Below, piece after piece: positions 55,172 to 63,671 of a stretch of DNA of 64,000 bases. The stretch spans positions 124,001-188,000 of the forward strand of contig NZ_JBPZHB010000005.1 in the NCBI RefSeq assembly GCF_051857545.1. The letters are read 5' to 3'. Numbering within the stretch: the first letter of the stretch is position 1; each line of letters opens with the position of its first letter. The notes under the pieces were generated by a model. That model was given only the letters and a program-made list of their open reading frames with translations. It was not told where the DNA came from and ran no database searches. Source of the stretch: Larkinella sp051857545 (lineage in GTDB: Bacteria; Bacteroidota; Bacteroidia; Cytophagales; Spirosomataceae). The position numbers and the translations under genes are program-made.

Positions 55172-55233
55172 AGGTGGTCAAATGACTGATGGTAAAAATA
55201 CGTTTTTTCCCTCTTAAATCCAATCAAACCGGC

Positions 55234-56343
55234 TTATTGACGAACAATTTCAACCGGACGGGTTTTGTCAAGGGTGGCATTGCGTACCGAAATCTGTTGC
55301 GCCAGGGCTTCAGCCGCCGACCGGAAAGCCCCCGAGGTCACCGGATCATTTTCGGTCACAACGGGTTTGCCGTCATCGCCCGCTTCCCGGATGCTCTGCA
55401 CCAGCGGAATCTGCCCCAGCAGCGGCACGTCGAACTTATCAGCCAGCAACTGCCCACCGCCTTTGCCAAAAATGTAGTATTTCGAGTCAGGCAGCTCGGC
55501 GGGGGTAAAATAGGCCATGTTTTCGATGACGCCCAAAACCGGCACGTTAATCTGCGGTTGCCGAAACATCGCCAGCCCCTTCGTTGCATCGGCCAGCGCC
55601 ACTTTTTGAGGAGTCGTTACAATAACCGCACCGGTTACAGGAACGGTTTGCACCAGCGTCAGGTGGATATCGCTCGTACCGGGCGGCAAATCGATCAGCA
55701 GGTAATCGAGTTCACCCCAATTGGTATCGGCAAAAAACTGCCGCAGTGCCTGGCTTGCCATGGGTCCCCGCCAAACGATGGCGTTGTCCTTCGGCGTCAG
55801 AAAACCGATCGACATCAGTTTAACGCCAAATTGCTGAATCGGTTGCAGCATGTTCTTGCCGTCTACCTGCCCCACGGCTGGTTGCAGTTCCTCCGCCCCG
55901 AACATGACCGGAATCGAAGGGCCGAAAATATCGGCGTCGATGATTCCAACTTTCGCGCCGGATTTGTACAAAGCCACCGCCAGATTGGCCGTTACGGTCG
56001 ATTTGCCAACTCCGCCTTTCCCCGACGCAATCGCGATAATATTCTTCACACCCGGCAACACCGGTGCGTTGAAACGCGTTGAACTCACATCCGCCGTGAG
56101 GTTGACAATCACTTCAATGTCGGGGCCAATGTAGGTATGAATGGCATCGACACACCGTTTGCGAATCAGTTCTTTCAGGGGGCAGGCGGGGGTGGTCAAC
56201 ACCACCGTAAAACGCACCTGATCAATACCTAACTCAATGTCTTTCACCATATTGAGCGTAACCAAATCACGCTTCAAATCCGGTTCTTCGACGTGCCCGA
56301 GGGCATTTAAAACACTTTCTTTGGTAAGTTTATACGTTGACAT
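55234..56343 (-). CDS. Mrp/NBP35-family iron-sulfur carrier ATPase
   Basis: A 369-residue P-loop protein. The N-terminal MIP18/DUF59 domain (about 1-95) includes VVLTTPACPLKELIRKRC. The ATPase has the deviant Walker A ASGKGGVGKSTVTANLAVAL and IIDADIFGPSIPVMFG; LIDLPPGTSDIHLTL is the Walker B region, and VIENMAYFTPAE follows. The usual CxxC cluster motif after ENMA is replaced by non-Cys residues (TPAELPDSKYYIFG), so cluster binding at that site is doubtful. Followed after 62 bases by the NifU-type gene. Confidence 0.93.
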   Translation of the reverse strand: MSTYKLTKESVLNALGHVEEPDLKRDLVTLNMVKDIELGIDQVRFTVVLTTPACPLKELIRKRCVDAIHTYIGPDIEVIVNLTADVSSTRFNAPVLPGVKNIIAIASGKGGVGKSTVTANLAVALYKSGAKVGIIDADIFGPSIPVMFGAEELQPAVGQVDGKNMLQPIQQFGVKLMSIGFLTPKDNAIVWRGPMASQALRQFFADTNWGELDYLLIDLPPGTSDIHLTLVQTVPVTGAVIVTTPQKVALADATKGLAMFRQPQINVPVLGVIENMAYFTPAELPDSKYYIFGKGGGQLLADKFDVPLLGQIPLVQSIREAGDDGKPVVTENDPVTSGAFRSAAEALAQQISVRNATLDKTRPVEIVRQ

Positions 56344-56372
56344 AAGTACAGGTCTGATGGGTAAACAGCGAA

Positions 56373-57386
56373 TCAGGCGGCCTGGTTCGCGCCCGGGTCA
56401 ATCGTTTTGAATGCCCGCAACCGGCTTTCTATTTCTTGTTTCTCCCGGGTAACATCGGCTTTTTTGGAAACCGCATCCAGTTGTTGAAGCAACTTTTCCA
56501 GAAACCGCCGGTGCGATTCTGTTCCTTCGTGAAAAGGCCGATGCGCCATCGACTTCCGCAGGGTTTGCCACTCGGTTATAAAGCTGCGAAGTTCGTCATC
56601 AAATGCGCATTCGGCAAACTTTTCAAAAATATAGGTTTCGGCCACGGCATTGGGATGAATCAAATCGGCTTCGTAAAACCGGTAATCACGCAAATCATCC
56701 ATCATAATCTCGTAAGCCGGGAAATAATGAACCTGATCGTTCCAGACCGTCAATTCGTGGCTAACGGCCCTCAGAATGGATTTGCTGGCCTGGTTGAGTG
56801 GCAAGGTATCTTTGGTATGCCGCACCGGACTAACGGTCAGGAGTATCTGTAAACCTGGATTGGCGCGCTTCAGCTTTTTCACCAGATCGGTCAACGTTTG
56901 CTGAACATGTTCGTAGGCATACAGGTATTTTTCAAACAGAAAACCGGGCATTTTCTGGCAGTTGGCTACCACCTTCCCGGTTTCGAGATGTCGGTACACC
57001 GTGGTCGTTCCCAGCGTCAGCACAAGCCAGTCAGCAGTTCGAAGGGCTTCACCGGTTTGGGTCAGTAAGTCCGTAAGCCGACCGTGCAGTTCGTCGCGGC
57101 TACGATCCCAGAAAGAGGAATGAAAGTCGTAATGAAACCACAAACCGTCGCGTTCTACATACAGATCCGGATCGGGCCCGGCACTTTGCAGGGAAGCCAG
57201 CAGGAGTTTGGCAATGGAAACCGGGTTGAACAAAGTTCCAAACGGATTGCTCCGGACAGCTACTTTGTTATCGGTCAACTGGCGGCCCAGCACGTCGGCA
57301 AAGCAGGAGCCAATGGTCACCACCCGGGCATCGGGCCGGATCAAAACCGGTAGTTTTTCCGGCGATAGTTCAGTACGAAAGTCCAT
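56373..57386 (-). CDS. GSCFA family protein
   Basis: A 337-residue protein of the SGNH-hydrolase-like GSCFA family. The defining motif is VTIGSCFADVLGRQL near residue 25; later LVLTLGTTTVYRHLETG, LLTVSPVRHTKDTL and YRFYEADLIHPNAVAE supply the remaining SGNH-like blocks. The C-terminal 80 residues are helical. The function is not known; the fold suggests an esterase. It heads the minus-strand cluster with mrp 29 bases downstream. Confidence 0.92.
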   Translation of the reverse strand: MDFRTELSPEKLPVLIRPDARVVTIGSCFADVLGRQLTDNKVAVRSNPFGTLFNPVSIAKLLLASLQSAGPDPDLYVERDGLWFHYDFHSSFWDRSRDELHGRLTDLLTQTGEALRTADWLVLTLGTTTVYRHLETGKVVANCQKMPGFLFEKYLYAYEHVQQTLTDLVKKLKRANPGLQILLTVSPVRHTKDTLPLNQASKSILRAVSHELTVWNDQVHYFPAYEIMMDDLRDYRFYEADLIHPNAVAETYIFEKFAECAFDDELRSFITEWQTLRKSMAHRPFHEGTESHRRFLEKLLQQLDAVSKKADVTREKQEIESRLRAFKTIDPGANQAA

Positions 57387-57403
57387 ACCATACTAACAAA
57401 AAA

Positions 57404-57427
57404 GCGGTTCGAAAAGCTCCGAACCGC
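57404..57427 (-). terminator. Intrinsic terminator after rplI
   Basis: Stem GCGGTTCG with its complement and 8-base loop, followed on the minus strand by TTTTTTG. It lies between rplI and the GSCFA gene. Confidence 0.8.
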
Positions 57428-57466
57428 CTTAAAAAATTCACACGATAACGTGCTGATTATCATCGA

Positions 57467-57910
57467 TTATTCAGCCGCAATAACGTCAAACTTAATCGTT
57501 TGTTTTACGTCTTTGTGCAGGTTGACGACCGCGTTGTATGAACCCAGTACTTTGGCTTCATCGATCATGATTTTCTTCCGGTCGATGTCATACCCTTTTT
57601 CTTTCAGGGCATCCGCTACCTGGGTGTTGGTAACCCGACCAAAGATTTTACCGCTTTCGCCCGCTTTTGCCAGAATCTTCAATTCCAGTTGTCCGATTGC
57701 TTCGGCAATGGCCAACGCATCGTTTTTGGTTTTTTCGGCTTTGTGAGCGGCCTGGCGAATGTTTTCGGCCACCACTTTTTTATTCGAATCCGTTGCCATC
57801 ACGGCATATCCCTGCGGAATCAGGTAATTACGGCCATAGCCGGGTTTAACTTCAACAGTGTCGTTCTTAAAACCCAGTCCGGCGATGTCGGTTTTCAGTA
57901 TGATTTGCAT
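57467..57910 (-). CDS. rplI: 50S ribosomal protein L9
   Basis: A 147-residue protein with the standard L9 N-domain (MQIILKTDIAGLGFKNDTVEVKPGYGRNYLIPQG, of which VKPGYGRNYLIP is diagnostic), a long connecting helix, and the C-terminal rRNA-binding domain (AGESGKIFGRVTNTQVADAL). Last gene of the S6-S18-L9 group, separated from rpsR by 109 bases containing an imperfect inverted repeat. Confidence 0.97.
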   Translation of the reverse strand: MQIILKTDIAGLGFKNDTVEVKPGYGRNYLIPQGYAVMATDSNKKVVAENIRQAAHKAEKTKNDALAIAEAIGQLELKILAKAGESGKIFGRVTNTQVADALKEKGYDIDRKKIMIDEAKVLGSYNAVVNLHKDVKQTIKFDVIAAE

Positions 57911-57927
57911 AATATGAAAGAGTTTTC

Positions 57928-58020
57928 AGTTTATGGAATACGATTTTCAGTAAACGGTTTACGGTTTTCAGACTAGCAGAACTCCGTAAACTGTATACCG
58001 TAAACCGAACACCTTAAACT
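57928..58020. repeat. Imperfect inverted repeat between rpsR and rplI
   Basis: Arms of about 37 bases (57928-57964 and 57984-58020) built from GTTTACGG-like units pair imperfectly. It overlaps the end of rpsR by one base of the stop. It could slow transcription or translation between the two ribosomal genes. Confidence 0.5.
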
Positions 58021-58271
58021 TATTTCAGTGAATCGCCTACGTAAGGTAATAAGGCAAGGTGACGAGCGCGTTTAACGGCCTGACCCACTTTGCGTTGGTA
58101 TTTCAGGCTCGTTCCGGTGATCCGGCGGGGCAGAATTTTGCCTTGCTCGTTCAACAACTTCAACAGGAAGTTAGGATCCTTGTAATCGATGTATTTGATA
58201 CCGGATTTTTTGAAACGACAGTATTTCTTCCGGTTTTCGTTTTTGCTAACGGGTTCGTTCTGCAGACTCAT
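58020..58271 (-). CDS. rpsR: 30S ribosomal protein S18
   Basis: An 83-residue protein with the S18 signature IKYIDYKDPNFLLKLLNEQGKILPRRITGTS (core DPNFLLKLLNEQGKILPRR) and KYQRKVGQAVKRARHLALLPY. Two bases separate it from rpsF, so they are coupled. Confidence 0.97.
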   Translation of the reverse strand: MSLQNEPVSKNENRKKYCRFKKSGIKYIDYKDPNFLLKLLNEQGKILPRRITGTSLKYQRKVGQAVKRARHLALLPYVGDSLK

Positions 58272-58273
58272 GA

Positions 58274-58657
58274 TTATTTGGCCTCCTCTCCTGCTTTTTC
58301 GGTTTGTTGTTTGCTTTTACCCAGTTGTCCTTTGCGACGACGTTCGTTGTACGCCAGTGCGTGCTTATCGAGAACCGTGGTCAGGTTGCGAATGATGCGC
58401 TCATCCCGACGGAATTCGATGTCCAGTGCTTCGGGAACCTTCGTTTCAGCCGAAAACTCAAACAGGAAATAATAACCTGTATTCTTGTGTTGGATCGGGT
58501 ACGCCAGTTTGCGCAGGCCCATACTCTCTTCGTTAACAATTTCCGCACCGTTATCGGTTAAAATCTTGCGGAACTTGTCGACAGTGTCCTTTATCTGAAC
58601 TTCAGATAAAACGGGAGTTAAAATGAACACCGTCTCATAGTTCTTGGTGAACTGCAT
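58274..58657 (-). CDS. rpsF: 30S ribosomal protein S6
   Basis: A 127-residue protein. YETVFILTPVLSEVQIKDTV opens the typical fold; GLRKLAYPIQHKNTGYYFLFEF is the family core. The C-terminal tail is Lys/Gln-rich. First gene of the S6-S18-L9 unit, with a -7 promoter box upstream. Confidence 0.97.
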   Translation of the reverse strand: MQFTKNYETVFILTPVLSEVQIKDTVDKFRKILTDNGAEIVNEESMGLRKLAYPIQHKNTGYYFLFEFSAETKVPEALDIEFRRDERIIRNLTTVLDKHALAYNERRRKGQLGKSKQQTEKAGEEAK

Positions 58658-58698
58658 GACAATTGTGTTAAATGGATAATGATTTCAAAATGAGGACG

Positions 58699-58706
58699 CA
58701 AAGGTA
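58699..58706 (-). promoter_or_regulatory. Candidate -7 promoter box for rpsF
   Basis: Minus strand reads TACCTTTG, matching TAnnTTTG, 41 bases before the rpsF start. Confidence 0.5.
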
Positions 58707-58714
58707 GTAAGAAT

Positions 58715-58775
58715 GCCGGAAAAGAGAAAGGGACGAACGGTTTTTTTTATCCCGCGTCCCTTTCTCTTTTCCGGC
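58715..58775 (-). terminator. 20-bp inverted repeat, probable terminator
   Basis: Perfect 20-bp arms (58715-58734 and 58756-58775) around a 21-base loop containing a run of T on the plus strand (A on the minus). It lies 19 bases past the stop of the coiled-coil gene and just upstream of the rpsF promoter, so it would insulate the two. Confidence 0.6.
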
Positions 58776-58793
58776 TGTTTGTCAGTCCGTTCG

Positions 58794-59738
58794 TTATTTC
58801 ACCGTGAACTCGCCCTGCCCTATTTTAAATCCTTCCGAATAGAGTTCAATCTGGTGCGTACCTTCTTTGAACGGGATGTTGCCCCGGCCATAAATGAAAG
58901 CCACCTGCTGTCCGGTATTATCGTAGGCAATGGTTTGTTTGGATGTGTAGACCATCTCCTGCCCGCTGAAAATAAACTGCCCGGAACCGGTCGCCATGTC
59001 CGAAATGACCGACCCGCTGGGGTCCAGAATCCGGAGAAAAATCTCTTTTTCGTTCTCCTGCGCCAGTGGATTGGTCGAAAGCCGGAACGAAATCTTTATT
59101 TTTTCGATGCGCCGGGCGCGGTATTCACCCCCGTCACTCTCTTTACCCCGCCGGTTGATGGCATTCACCACCAGGTTCTCCGCTTTCAGGGCCGATGCCA
59201 GGGTTACTTTTTCGGCCAGTTCCCGGTTTTTTTCCGCAATCGTCATCACCGTGTCGTTCAGCGCCTGCCGTTCGTTTTTCAAACTGGTGTTTTCTTCCGT
59301 CAGGGTCTGATTCTGCGACGTAAGGATGCTGTTTTCTTCCTTGAGCTGGCCAATTTCCTTGTCTTTTTCATCCAAAATAGCCAGATATTCTTTGATTTTC
59401 CCCTCGTATTTCTTGATGTCGAAAGCCGCAACATTCCGCAGATTCCGCTTATCAGCCTCCAGTTGTTCTTTCACTTTCAACAGCGAATCGACCCGGCCAC
59501 CGAGCGACTGAATTTCGGAAATTTTTGCATCCAACTGCGTCGAAATGGAATCCAGACGGGCCTTGGTTACCAGCATTTCCTGGGTTTTATCAGTCAGGGT
59601 AGTTTGCTGGCTTTTATTGGTTTGTCTCTCCTGGTAATAGAAATAAAGGAGCAGCAAATTCAGGGCGGCCAGAATCCCTAAAGCCACTAATAAGTAATTT
59701 TTACGGTTATTACGTCGGTCCTGGTTATACGACTCCAT
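58794..59738 (-). CDS. Membrane-anchored coiled-coil protein, unknown
   Basis: A 314-residue product. A basic cytoplasmic start (NQDRRNNRKN) precedes one membrane helix (YLLVALGILAALNLLLLYFYY). Residues about 40-165 form a long coiled coil (VDSLLKVKEQLEADKRNL, LKEENSILTSQNQTLTEEN). The C-terminal 120 residues are a beta-rich domain (RRIEKIKISFRLSTNPLA, IELYSEGFKIGQGEFTVK). This layout is conserved in Cytophagales but I know of no assigned function. It stands upstream of the ribosomal protein genes on the same strand. Confidence 0.8.
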   Translation of the reverse strand: MESYNQDRRNNRKNYLLVALGILAALNLLLLYFYYQERQTNKSQQTTLTDKTQEMLVTKARLDSISTQLDAKISEIQSLGGRVDSLLKVKEQLEADKRNLRNVAAFDIKKYEGKIKEYLAILDEKDKEIGQLKEENSILTSQNQTLTEENTSLKNERQALNDTVMTIAEKNRELAEKVTLASALKAENLVVNAINRRGKESDGGEYRARRIEKIKISFRLSTNPLAQENEKEIFLRILDPSGSVISDMATGSGQFIFSGQEMVYTSKQTIAYDNTGQQVAFIYGRGNIPFKEGTHQIELYSEGFKIGQGEFTVK

Positions 59739-59875
59739 CGATGAGTATTACTTGATTTGTTTCGTGTTATTTGGCGTAAAGTAAGGCTTTCCTGTACTTT
59801 TTTCAATAAAACCGCCCATTATTTTCCGGCAACTGTCCCTTAAATTACCTTCGGTACGATTCAAGTTGCATCCGT

Positions 59876-59883
59876 TATCTTTG
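59876..59883 (+). promoter_or_regulatory. Candidate -7 promoter box for the YggS gene
   Basis: TATCTTTG, a full match to TAnnTTTG, 22 bases before the ATG at 59906. Confidence 0.5.
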
Positions 59884-59905
59884 CCCAAAATTGAGTAATC
59901 AGACA

Positions 59906-60568
59906 ATGACCATCGCCACGAACATCCAGCAGATTGAACAGCAATTGCCCGAACAGACCAAGCTCATCGCCGTTACCAAAACCAAGCCCGTTGCCCTGCT
60001 TCAGGAAGCCTACGACGCGGGATGCCGGCGTTTTGGTGAAAACAAGGTGCAGGAAATGGTCGAGAAACAACCGCAGTTGCCCCCCGACATCGAATGGCAC
60101 CTCATCGGCCACCTCCAAACCAACAAGGTCAAATACATGGCGCCATTTGTGAGCCTGATCCATTCGGTCGATAGCCTGAAAGTGCTGGAAGAAATTAACA
60201 AACAGGCCGCCCGGCACACCCGCATCATCGACTGCCTGCTCCAGATTCACATTGCGCAGGAAGAAACCAAGTTTGGCTTTGACGAAGCGGAAGCCGACGC
60301 CCTGCTGAGTTCCCCGGAACTCGACCAACTGGCGAATGTCCGGATTGTGGGACTGATGGGCATGGCCACCAACACCGACGACGAAGCCCAAATCCGGCAG
60401 GAATTTCGAACGCTCAAGCAGCTCTTCGACCGGCTCAGTACCCTTCAGAAACCGAATGTGGCTTTTCAGGAGCTTTCAATGGGCATGAGCAGCGATTATT
60501 TGATCGCAATTGAAGAAGGCAGCACAATGGTACGGGTTGGAAGTGCGATATTTGGAACACGAAACTGA
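59906..60568 (+). CDS. YggS-family pyridoxal-phosphate homeostasis protein
   Basis: A 220-residue PLP-binding barrel protein. KLIAVTKTKPVALLQEAYDAG has the PLP lysine in VTKTK; FGENKVQEMVEK, WHLIGHLQTNKVKYM, LLQIHIAQEETKFGF and LSMGMSSDYLIAIEEGSTMVRVGSAIFG are the conserved family blocks. It maintains free PLP and amino-acid balance. The ATG at 59906 is preferred to TTG 59891 because the promoter box lies close and the family N-terminus starts there. DUF423 gene follows 14 bases later. Confidence 0.95.
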   Translation: MTIATNIQQIEQQLPEQTKLIAVTKTKPVALLQEAYDAGCRRFGENKVQEMVEKQPQLPPDIEWHLIGHLQTNKVKYMAPFVSLIHSVDSLKVLEEINKQAARHTRIIDCLLQIHIAQEETKFGFDEAEADALLSSPELDQLANVRIVGLMGMATNTDDEAQIRQEFRTLKQLFDRLSTLQKPNVAFQELSMGMSSDYLIAIEEGSTMVRVGSAIFGTRN

Positions 60569-60582
60569 CACAACCCATTATC

Positions 60583-60969
60583 ATGCCTAAATTCTTTCTG
60601 CAATCTGGTGCCATTCTTGGTTTTCTGGGCGTCGCCTTGGGTGCTTTTGGGGCCCACGCCTTCCGGGCCATGCTCGAGCTTTCGAAGCGCAGCGACACCT
60701 TTGAAACCGCCGTAAAATACCAGTTTTACCACGCGCTGGCGCTGGTTGCCATTGGAATTCTGCTGCAACTACCGGCCACTTCGGCGGTTTCGGCAAAATA
60801 TTATTCGTGGGCAGGCTACGCGTATCTTCCCGGTGTTCTGATTTTCAGTGGTTCGCTGTATGCGATTTGTTTCACCGGTATCACCAAATTCGGGGCCATT
60901 GCCCCCATCGGCGGGTTGCTGATGCTGGCGGGCTGGGCATTGCTGCTGATCGGTGGTTTGAAAAGTTAA
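60583..60969 (+). CDS. DUF423 membrane protein
   Basis: A 128-residue inner-membrane protein with four predicted helices. The family opening GAILGFLGVALGAFGAHAFR and TFETAVKYQFYHALALVAIGIL are clear; the later part includes GVLIFSGSLYAICFTG and APIGGLLMLAGWALLLIGG. Function unknown. Cotranscribed with the YggS gene. Confidence 0.93.
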   Translation: MPKFFLQSGAILGFLGVALGAFGAHAFRAMLELSKRSDTFETAVKYQFYHALALVAIGILLQLPATSAVSAKYYSWAGYAYLPGVLIFSGSLYAICFTGITKFGAIAPIGGLLMLAGWALLLIGGLKS

Positions 60970-61008
60970 AAGAAAGTATAACAAAATTATCAGACGTAAG
61001 TCCTAATA

Positions 61009-61101
61009 AATAGTAAATGTAAAATGATAAATATTGAATGTAAAAGTGTACCACCAGCATTCACTTTTACATTCAATATTTATCATTTTACATTTACTAT
61101 T
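61009..61101. repeat. 40-bp perfect inverted repeat
   Basis: Arms 61009-61048 and 61062-61101 are exact complements around a 13-base loop. The arms are AT-rich and made of TAAATGTAAAATG-like units. It lies between the DUF423 and cytochrome genes, 31 bases before the latter start. It may act as a terminator or be a palindromic element. Confidence 0.85.
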
Positions 61102-61131
61102 CTTGGCTCTGTTTCATTAACTTAACTACGT

Positions 61132-61536
61132 ATGAAACTTGTGAATATAAGCATGGGTTTGGCGGTGTTGCTGGCGGGTTGGTTGACGTTATCAGCTTTT
61201 ATGCCTTCATCCTCCCTCAATACAACACCAGCAGAAACCGTAGCCGATTCGGTCAAACACGATCCCGCGACCGGTCTGGTGGTGGATGAACGACTGACGT
61301 TGGTGGTCGCCCAATGCACGGCCTGCCATTCGAGCAAACTGATTTTGCAAAACCGCTTCACCCGCGACGGCTGGAAGGAGAAAATCCGCTGGATGCAACG
61401 CACGCAGAAACTCTGGGACCTGGGCGAAACGGAGCCGGTGGTGCTGGATTATCTGGTAAAATATTACGGCCCGGAACAAAAAGCGTTCGATGGTCGCCGG
61501 AAACCGATACCGGCAGTTCAGTGGTATAAATTGTAA
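61132..61536 (+). CDS. Small exported monohaem cytochrome c-like protein
   Basis: A 134-residue product with a signal peptide or anchor (ISMGLAVLLAGWLTLSAFMP). One haem-binding motif CTACH occurs near residue 62 (VVAQCTACHSSKLILQNRF). The rest includes WKEKIRWMQRTQKLWDLG and, near the end, VLDYLVKYYGPE, similar to the small c-type subunits linked to molybdopterin sulfite oxidase-type enzymes. The Met ligand may be in the KIRWMQ stretch. No partner oxidoreductase is adjacent. Confidence 0.82.
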   Translation: MKLVNISMGLAVLLAGWLTLSAFMPSSSLNTTPAETVADSVKHDPATGLVVDERLTLVVAQCTACHSSKLILQNRFTRDGWKEKIRWMQRTQKLWDLGETEPVVLDYLVKYYGPEQKAFDGRRKPIPAVQWYKL

Positions 61537-61545
61537 GCTCGCAAC

Positions 61546-62214
61546 ATGAAAAAAAACGCTTATCACTATCTTTTTGGGCAGGACACGCTGTATCAGGTCG
61601 ACGAACCGGAGCCGATTGTGCGGGCGCCAGTGCGACCCAAACCGCCGGTTGCTCAACCCGAAATTGTAGTTGAACAAGCCGTTGCGGAACGGGAAACCAT
61701 TATAGAAGCGAAAGTGGAACCCAAACCGGTTCAACCGGAAATCATTCAGTCGGTACAATTGGTTGAACCGGAAATACCGCTGGTAGCTTCGATTGAACCG
61801 GAACCAGTTTCTGCTCCTGTCCCCATCATCGAATCGCCGGAGCCACTGCCCGCGGCTCAAAAGCCCAAAGTGTTGCTGCTGTTCGATGAAGAGCTGACGC
61901 CCGGTGAACTGATTTTCCTGGAAAACATCCTGAAAGCCATCCATCTGAGCCTCAGCGACATCGATATACTGAACCTGGCCGGCTCGGGACTGGTCGATTT
62001 TCACGCGGTTTTGGAGAACAAAACCCTGCACCACTTCATCTCCTTCGGCGTCCCCTTCAAAACCATCCATTTGGACATTCAGATGGATCGGTACCAGCCC
62101 ATCCGGATTTTCGGCATTACGTTCCTGCTGGCCGACCCGCTTTCGGCCATCGAAGCCGACTCGAAATTGAAACGAAAATTGTGGGAAGTACTGAAAAAAG
62201 TATTTTTGGATTAA
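61546..62214 (+). CDS. Conserved hypothetical with Pro/Glu/Val-rich N-terminus
   Basis: A 222-residue product. Residues about 20-105 are a low-complexity stretch rich in Pro, Glu and Val (VRPKPPVAQPEIVVEQAV), likely disordered. Residues 106-222 form a folded alpha/beta domain (VLLLFDEELTPGELIFLENI, LSLSDIDILNLAG, FGVPFKTIHLDIQMDRYQ) with features seen in Bacteroidetes proteins of unknown function. It starts 9 bases after the cytochrome gene. No catalytic motif is evident. Confidence 0.8.
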   Translation: MKKNAYHYLFGQDTLYQVDEPEPIVRAPVRPKPPVAQPEIVVEQAVAERETIIEAKVEPKPVQPEIIQSVQLVEPEIPLVASIEPEPVSAPVPIIESPEPLPAAQKPKVLLLFDEELTPGELIFLENILKAIHLSLSDIDILNLAGSGLVDFHAVLENKTLHHFISFGVPFKTIHLDIQMDRYQPIRIFGITFLLADPLSAIEADSKLKRKLWEVLKKVFLD

Positions 62215-62307
62215 TCCCGAAAATGACTTTTATTTAGATTGTAGTCCCGCATTTCGCTGATTCGGGGCACCGCCTTGTACTTTTCCCGTTTCTTTTTGAC
62301 AGATCAG

Positions 62308-63654
62308 ATGGTCGAATCCTCTACCGATTCCGCGTCGACACATGCCGACGAATCAACAAGCCAACCCGGATTACGAAAAGTAATCACCACCGCCCAATTG
62401 TGGTCGATTGCCGTGGGCATGGTCATTTCCGGCGAATACTTCGGCTGGAACTACGGCTGGGCCGTGGCCGGAACCATCGGTTTTCTGGTGGCCACCCTCG
62501 TGGTCACGGTCATGTACCTCGCCTTCATTTTTAGTTATACCGAACTCACGACTTCCATCCCGGACGCCGGTGGGCCATTTAGCTACGCCAACCGCGCCTT
62601 CGGTTCAACGGCGGCTTTTATTGCCGGTTTTGCCACGCTCGTCGATTTTCTGATGGCGCCCCCCGCCATTGCTGCGGCTTTGGGTGCTTATGCCAATTTC
62701 CTGCACCCGGAACTGCCCGTCCTGGGCGTGGCCATGGCCACTTACGTCGTCTTTATTACCATCAACATTCTGGGCATCAAGGAATCCGCCAATTTCTCTA
62801 TGATCATTACCGTGCTGGCGGTGGTGGAATTGCTGGTTTTCATGGCGCTGGTGGCTCCTTCCTACCAAACCCGGAACTTCGTTGCCCACAACGAATCGTA
62901 TGGCGCAGGCGGGGTTTTTGCCGCCCTCCCGTTTGCGATCTGGTTTTACCTCGCGATTGAAGGCGTGGCGATGGTGGCCGAAGAAGTGAAAAATCCGAAG
63001 AAAACGATTCCGCGCGGTTACCTGCTCAGCATCGGCACGCTGGTTTTCCTGGCCCTGGGTACCATGATTCTCACGGCGGGCGTTGGCGACTGGCGACTGT
63101 TGAGCAAAATCGACTACCCGCTGCCCGAAACGCTGGCGATGGTCTGGGGTCGCAACAGCCCGTGGTCGAAAGTCTTCGCCAGTCTGGGGTTGTTTGGACT
63201 CATTGCGTCGTTTCACTGCAACACCATCGGCTATTCCCGCCAGATTTTTGCCCTCGCCCGGAGCGGCTACCTGCCCGGTTTCCTGGCGACGGTCAACCGG
63301 CGGTTTCAGACGCCCCACTGGGCACTGATCTGGGGCGGTATTATCGGCTATATCGCCCTGTTTTCCGGTACTACCGGCGACATCATCATCCTGTCGGCCC
63401 TCGGCGCGGTGGTTATGTACATCAGCAGCATGGTGAGCCTGTTCAAACTCCGCCAGAAAGAACCGGATCTCGAACGTCCGTTTATCGCGCCCTTTTATCC
63501 TTACATTCCGGCCATTGCGCTTCTGCTATCCTGCGTCTGTCTGGTTGCCATCGTGTATTACAACGTTTGGCTGAGTGTGATTTTTGCCGGATTGCTGGCG
63601 ATTTCGCTGGCGCTGTTTCGGGTTATTGGCATTCGATTGCCGGATTCGCGTTAG
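62308..63654 (+). CDS. Amino-acid/polyamine-type permease, ethanolamine permease-like
   Basis: A 448-residue APC-superfamily transporter with 12 helices. The opening TTAQLWSIAVGMVISGEYFGWNYGW and TSIPDAGGPFSYANRAFG match ethanolamine permeases (Eat) closely; GFATLVDFLMAPPAIAAALG, AIEGVAMVAEEVKNPKKTIPRGY and FHCNTIGYSRQIFALARSGYLP follow the same family. Start ATG 62308 is used; a TTG 33 bases earlier is in frame but unsupported. No ethanolamine ammonia-lyase genes are in view, so the substrate is a family-level inference. Confidence 0.88.
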   Translation: MVESSTDSASTHADESTSQPGLRKVITTAQLWSIAVGMVISGEYFGWNYGWAVAGTIGFLVATLVVTVMYLAFIFSYTELTTSIPDAGGPFSYANRAFGSTAAFIAGFATLVDFLMAPPAIAAALGAYANFLHPELPVLGVAMATYVVFITINILGIKESANFSMIITVLAVVELLVFMALVAPSYQTRNFVAHNESYGAGGVFAALPFAIWFYLAIEGVAMVAEEVKNPKKTIPRGYLLSIGTLVFLALGTMILTAGVGDWRLLSKIDYPLPETLAMVWGRNSPWSKVFASLGLFGLIASFHCNTIGYSRQIFALARSGYLPGFLATVNRRFQTPHWALIWGGIIGYIALFSGTTGDIIILSALGAVVMYISSMVSLFKLRQKEPDLERPFIAPFYPYIPAIALLLSCVCLVAIVYYNVWLSVIFAGLLAISLALFRVIGIRLPDSR

Positions 63655-63671
63655 ACAGATCAAAGATGTAA

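Noticed and set aside
55189..56082. 297-codon plus-strand frame opposite the Mrp gene
   Set aside because: Shadow of the mrp coding strand; composition rich in His/Arg/Gln without motifs.
61207..62070. 287-codon minus-strand frame opposite the cytochrome and downstream gene
   Set aside because: Phe/Arg/Asn-rich low-complexity translation opposite a Pro/Glu repeat region; antisense artefact.
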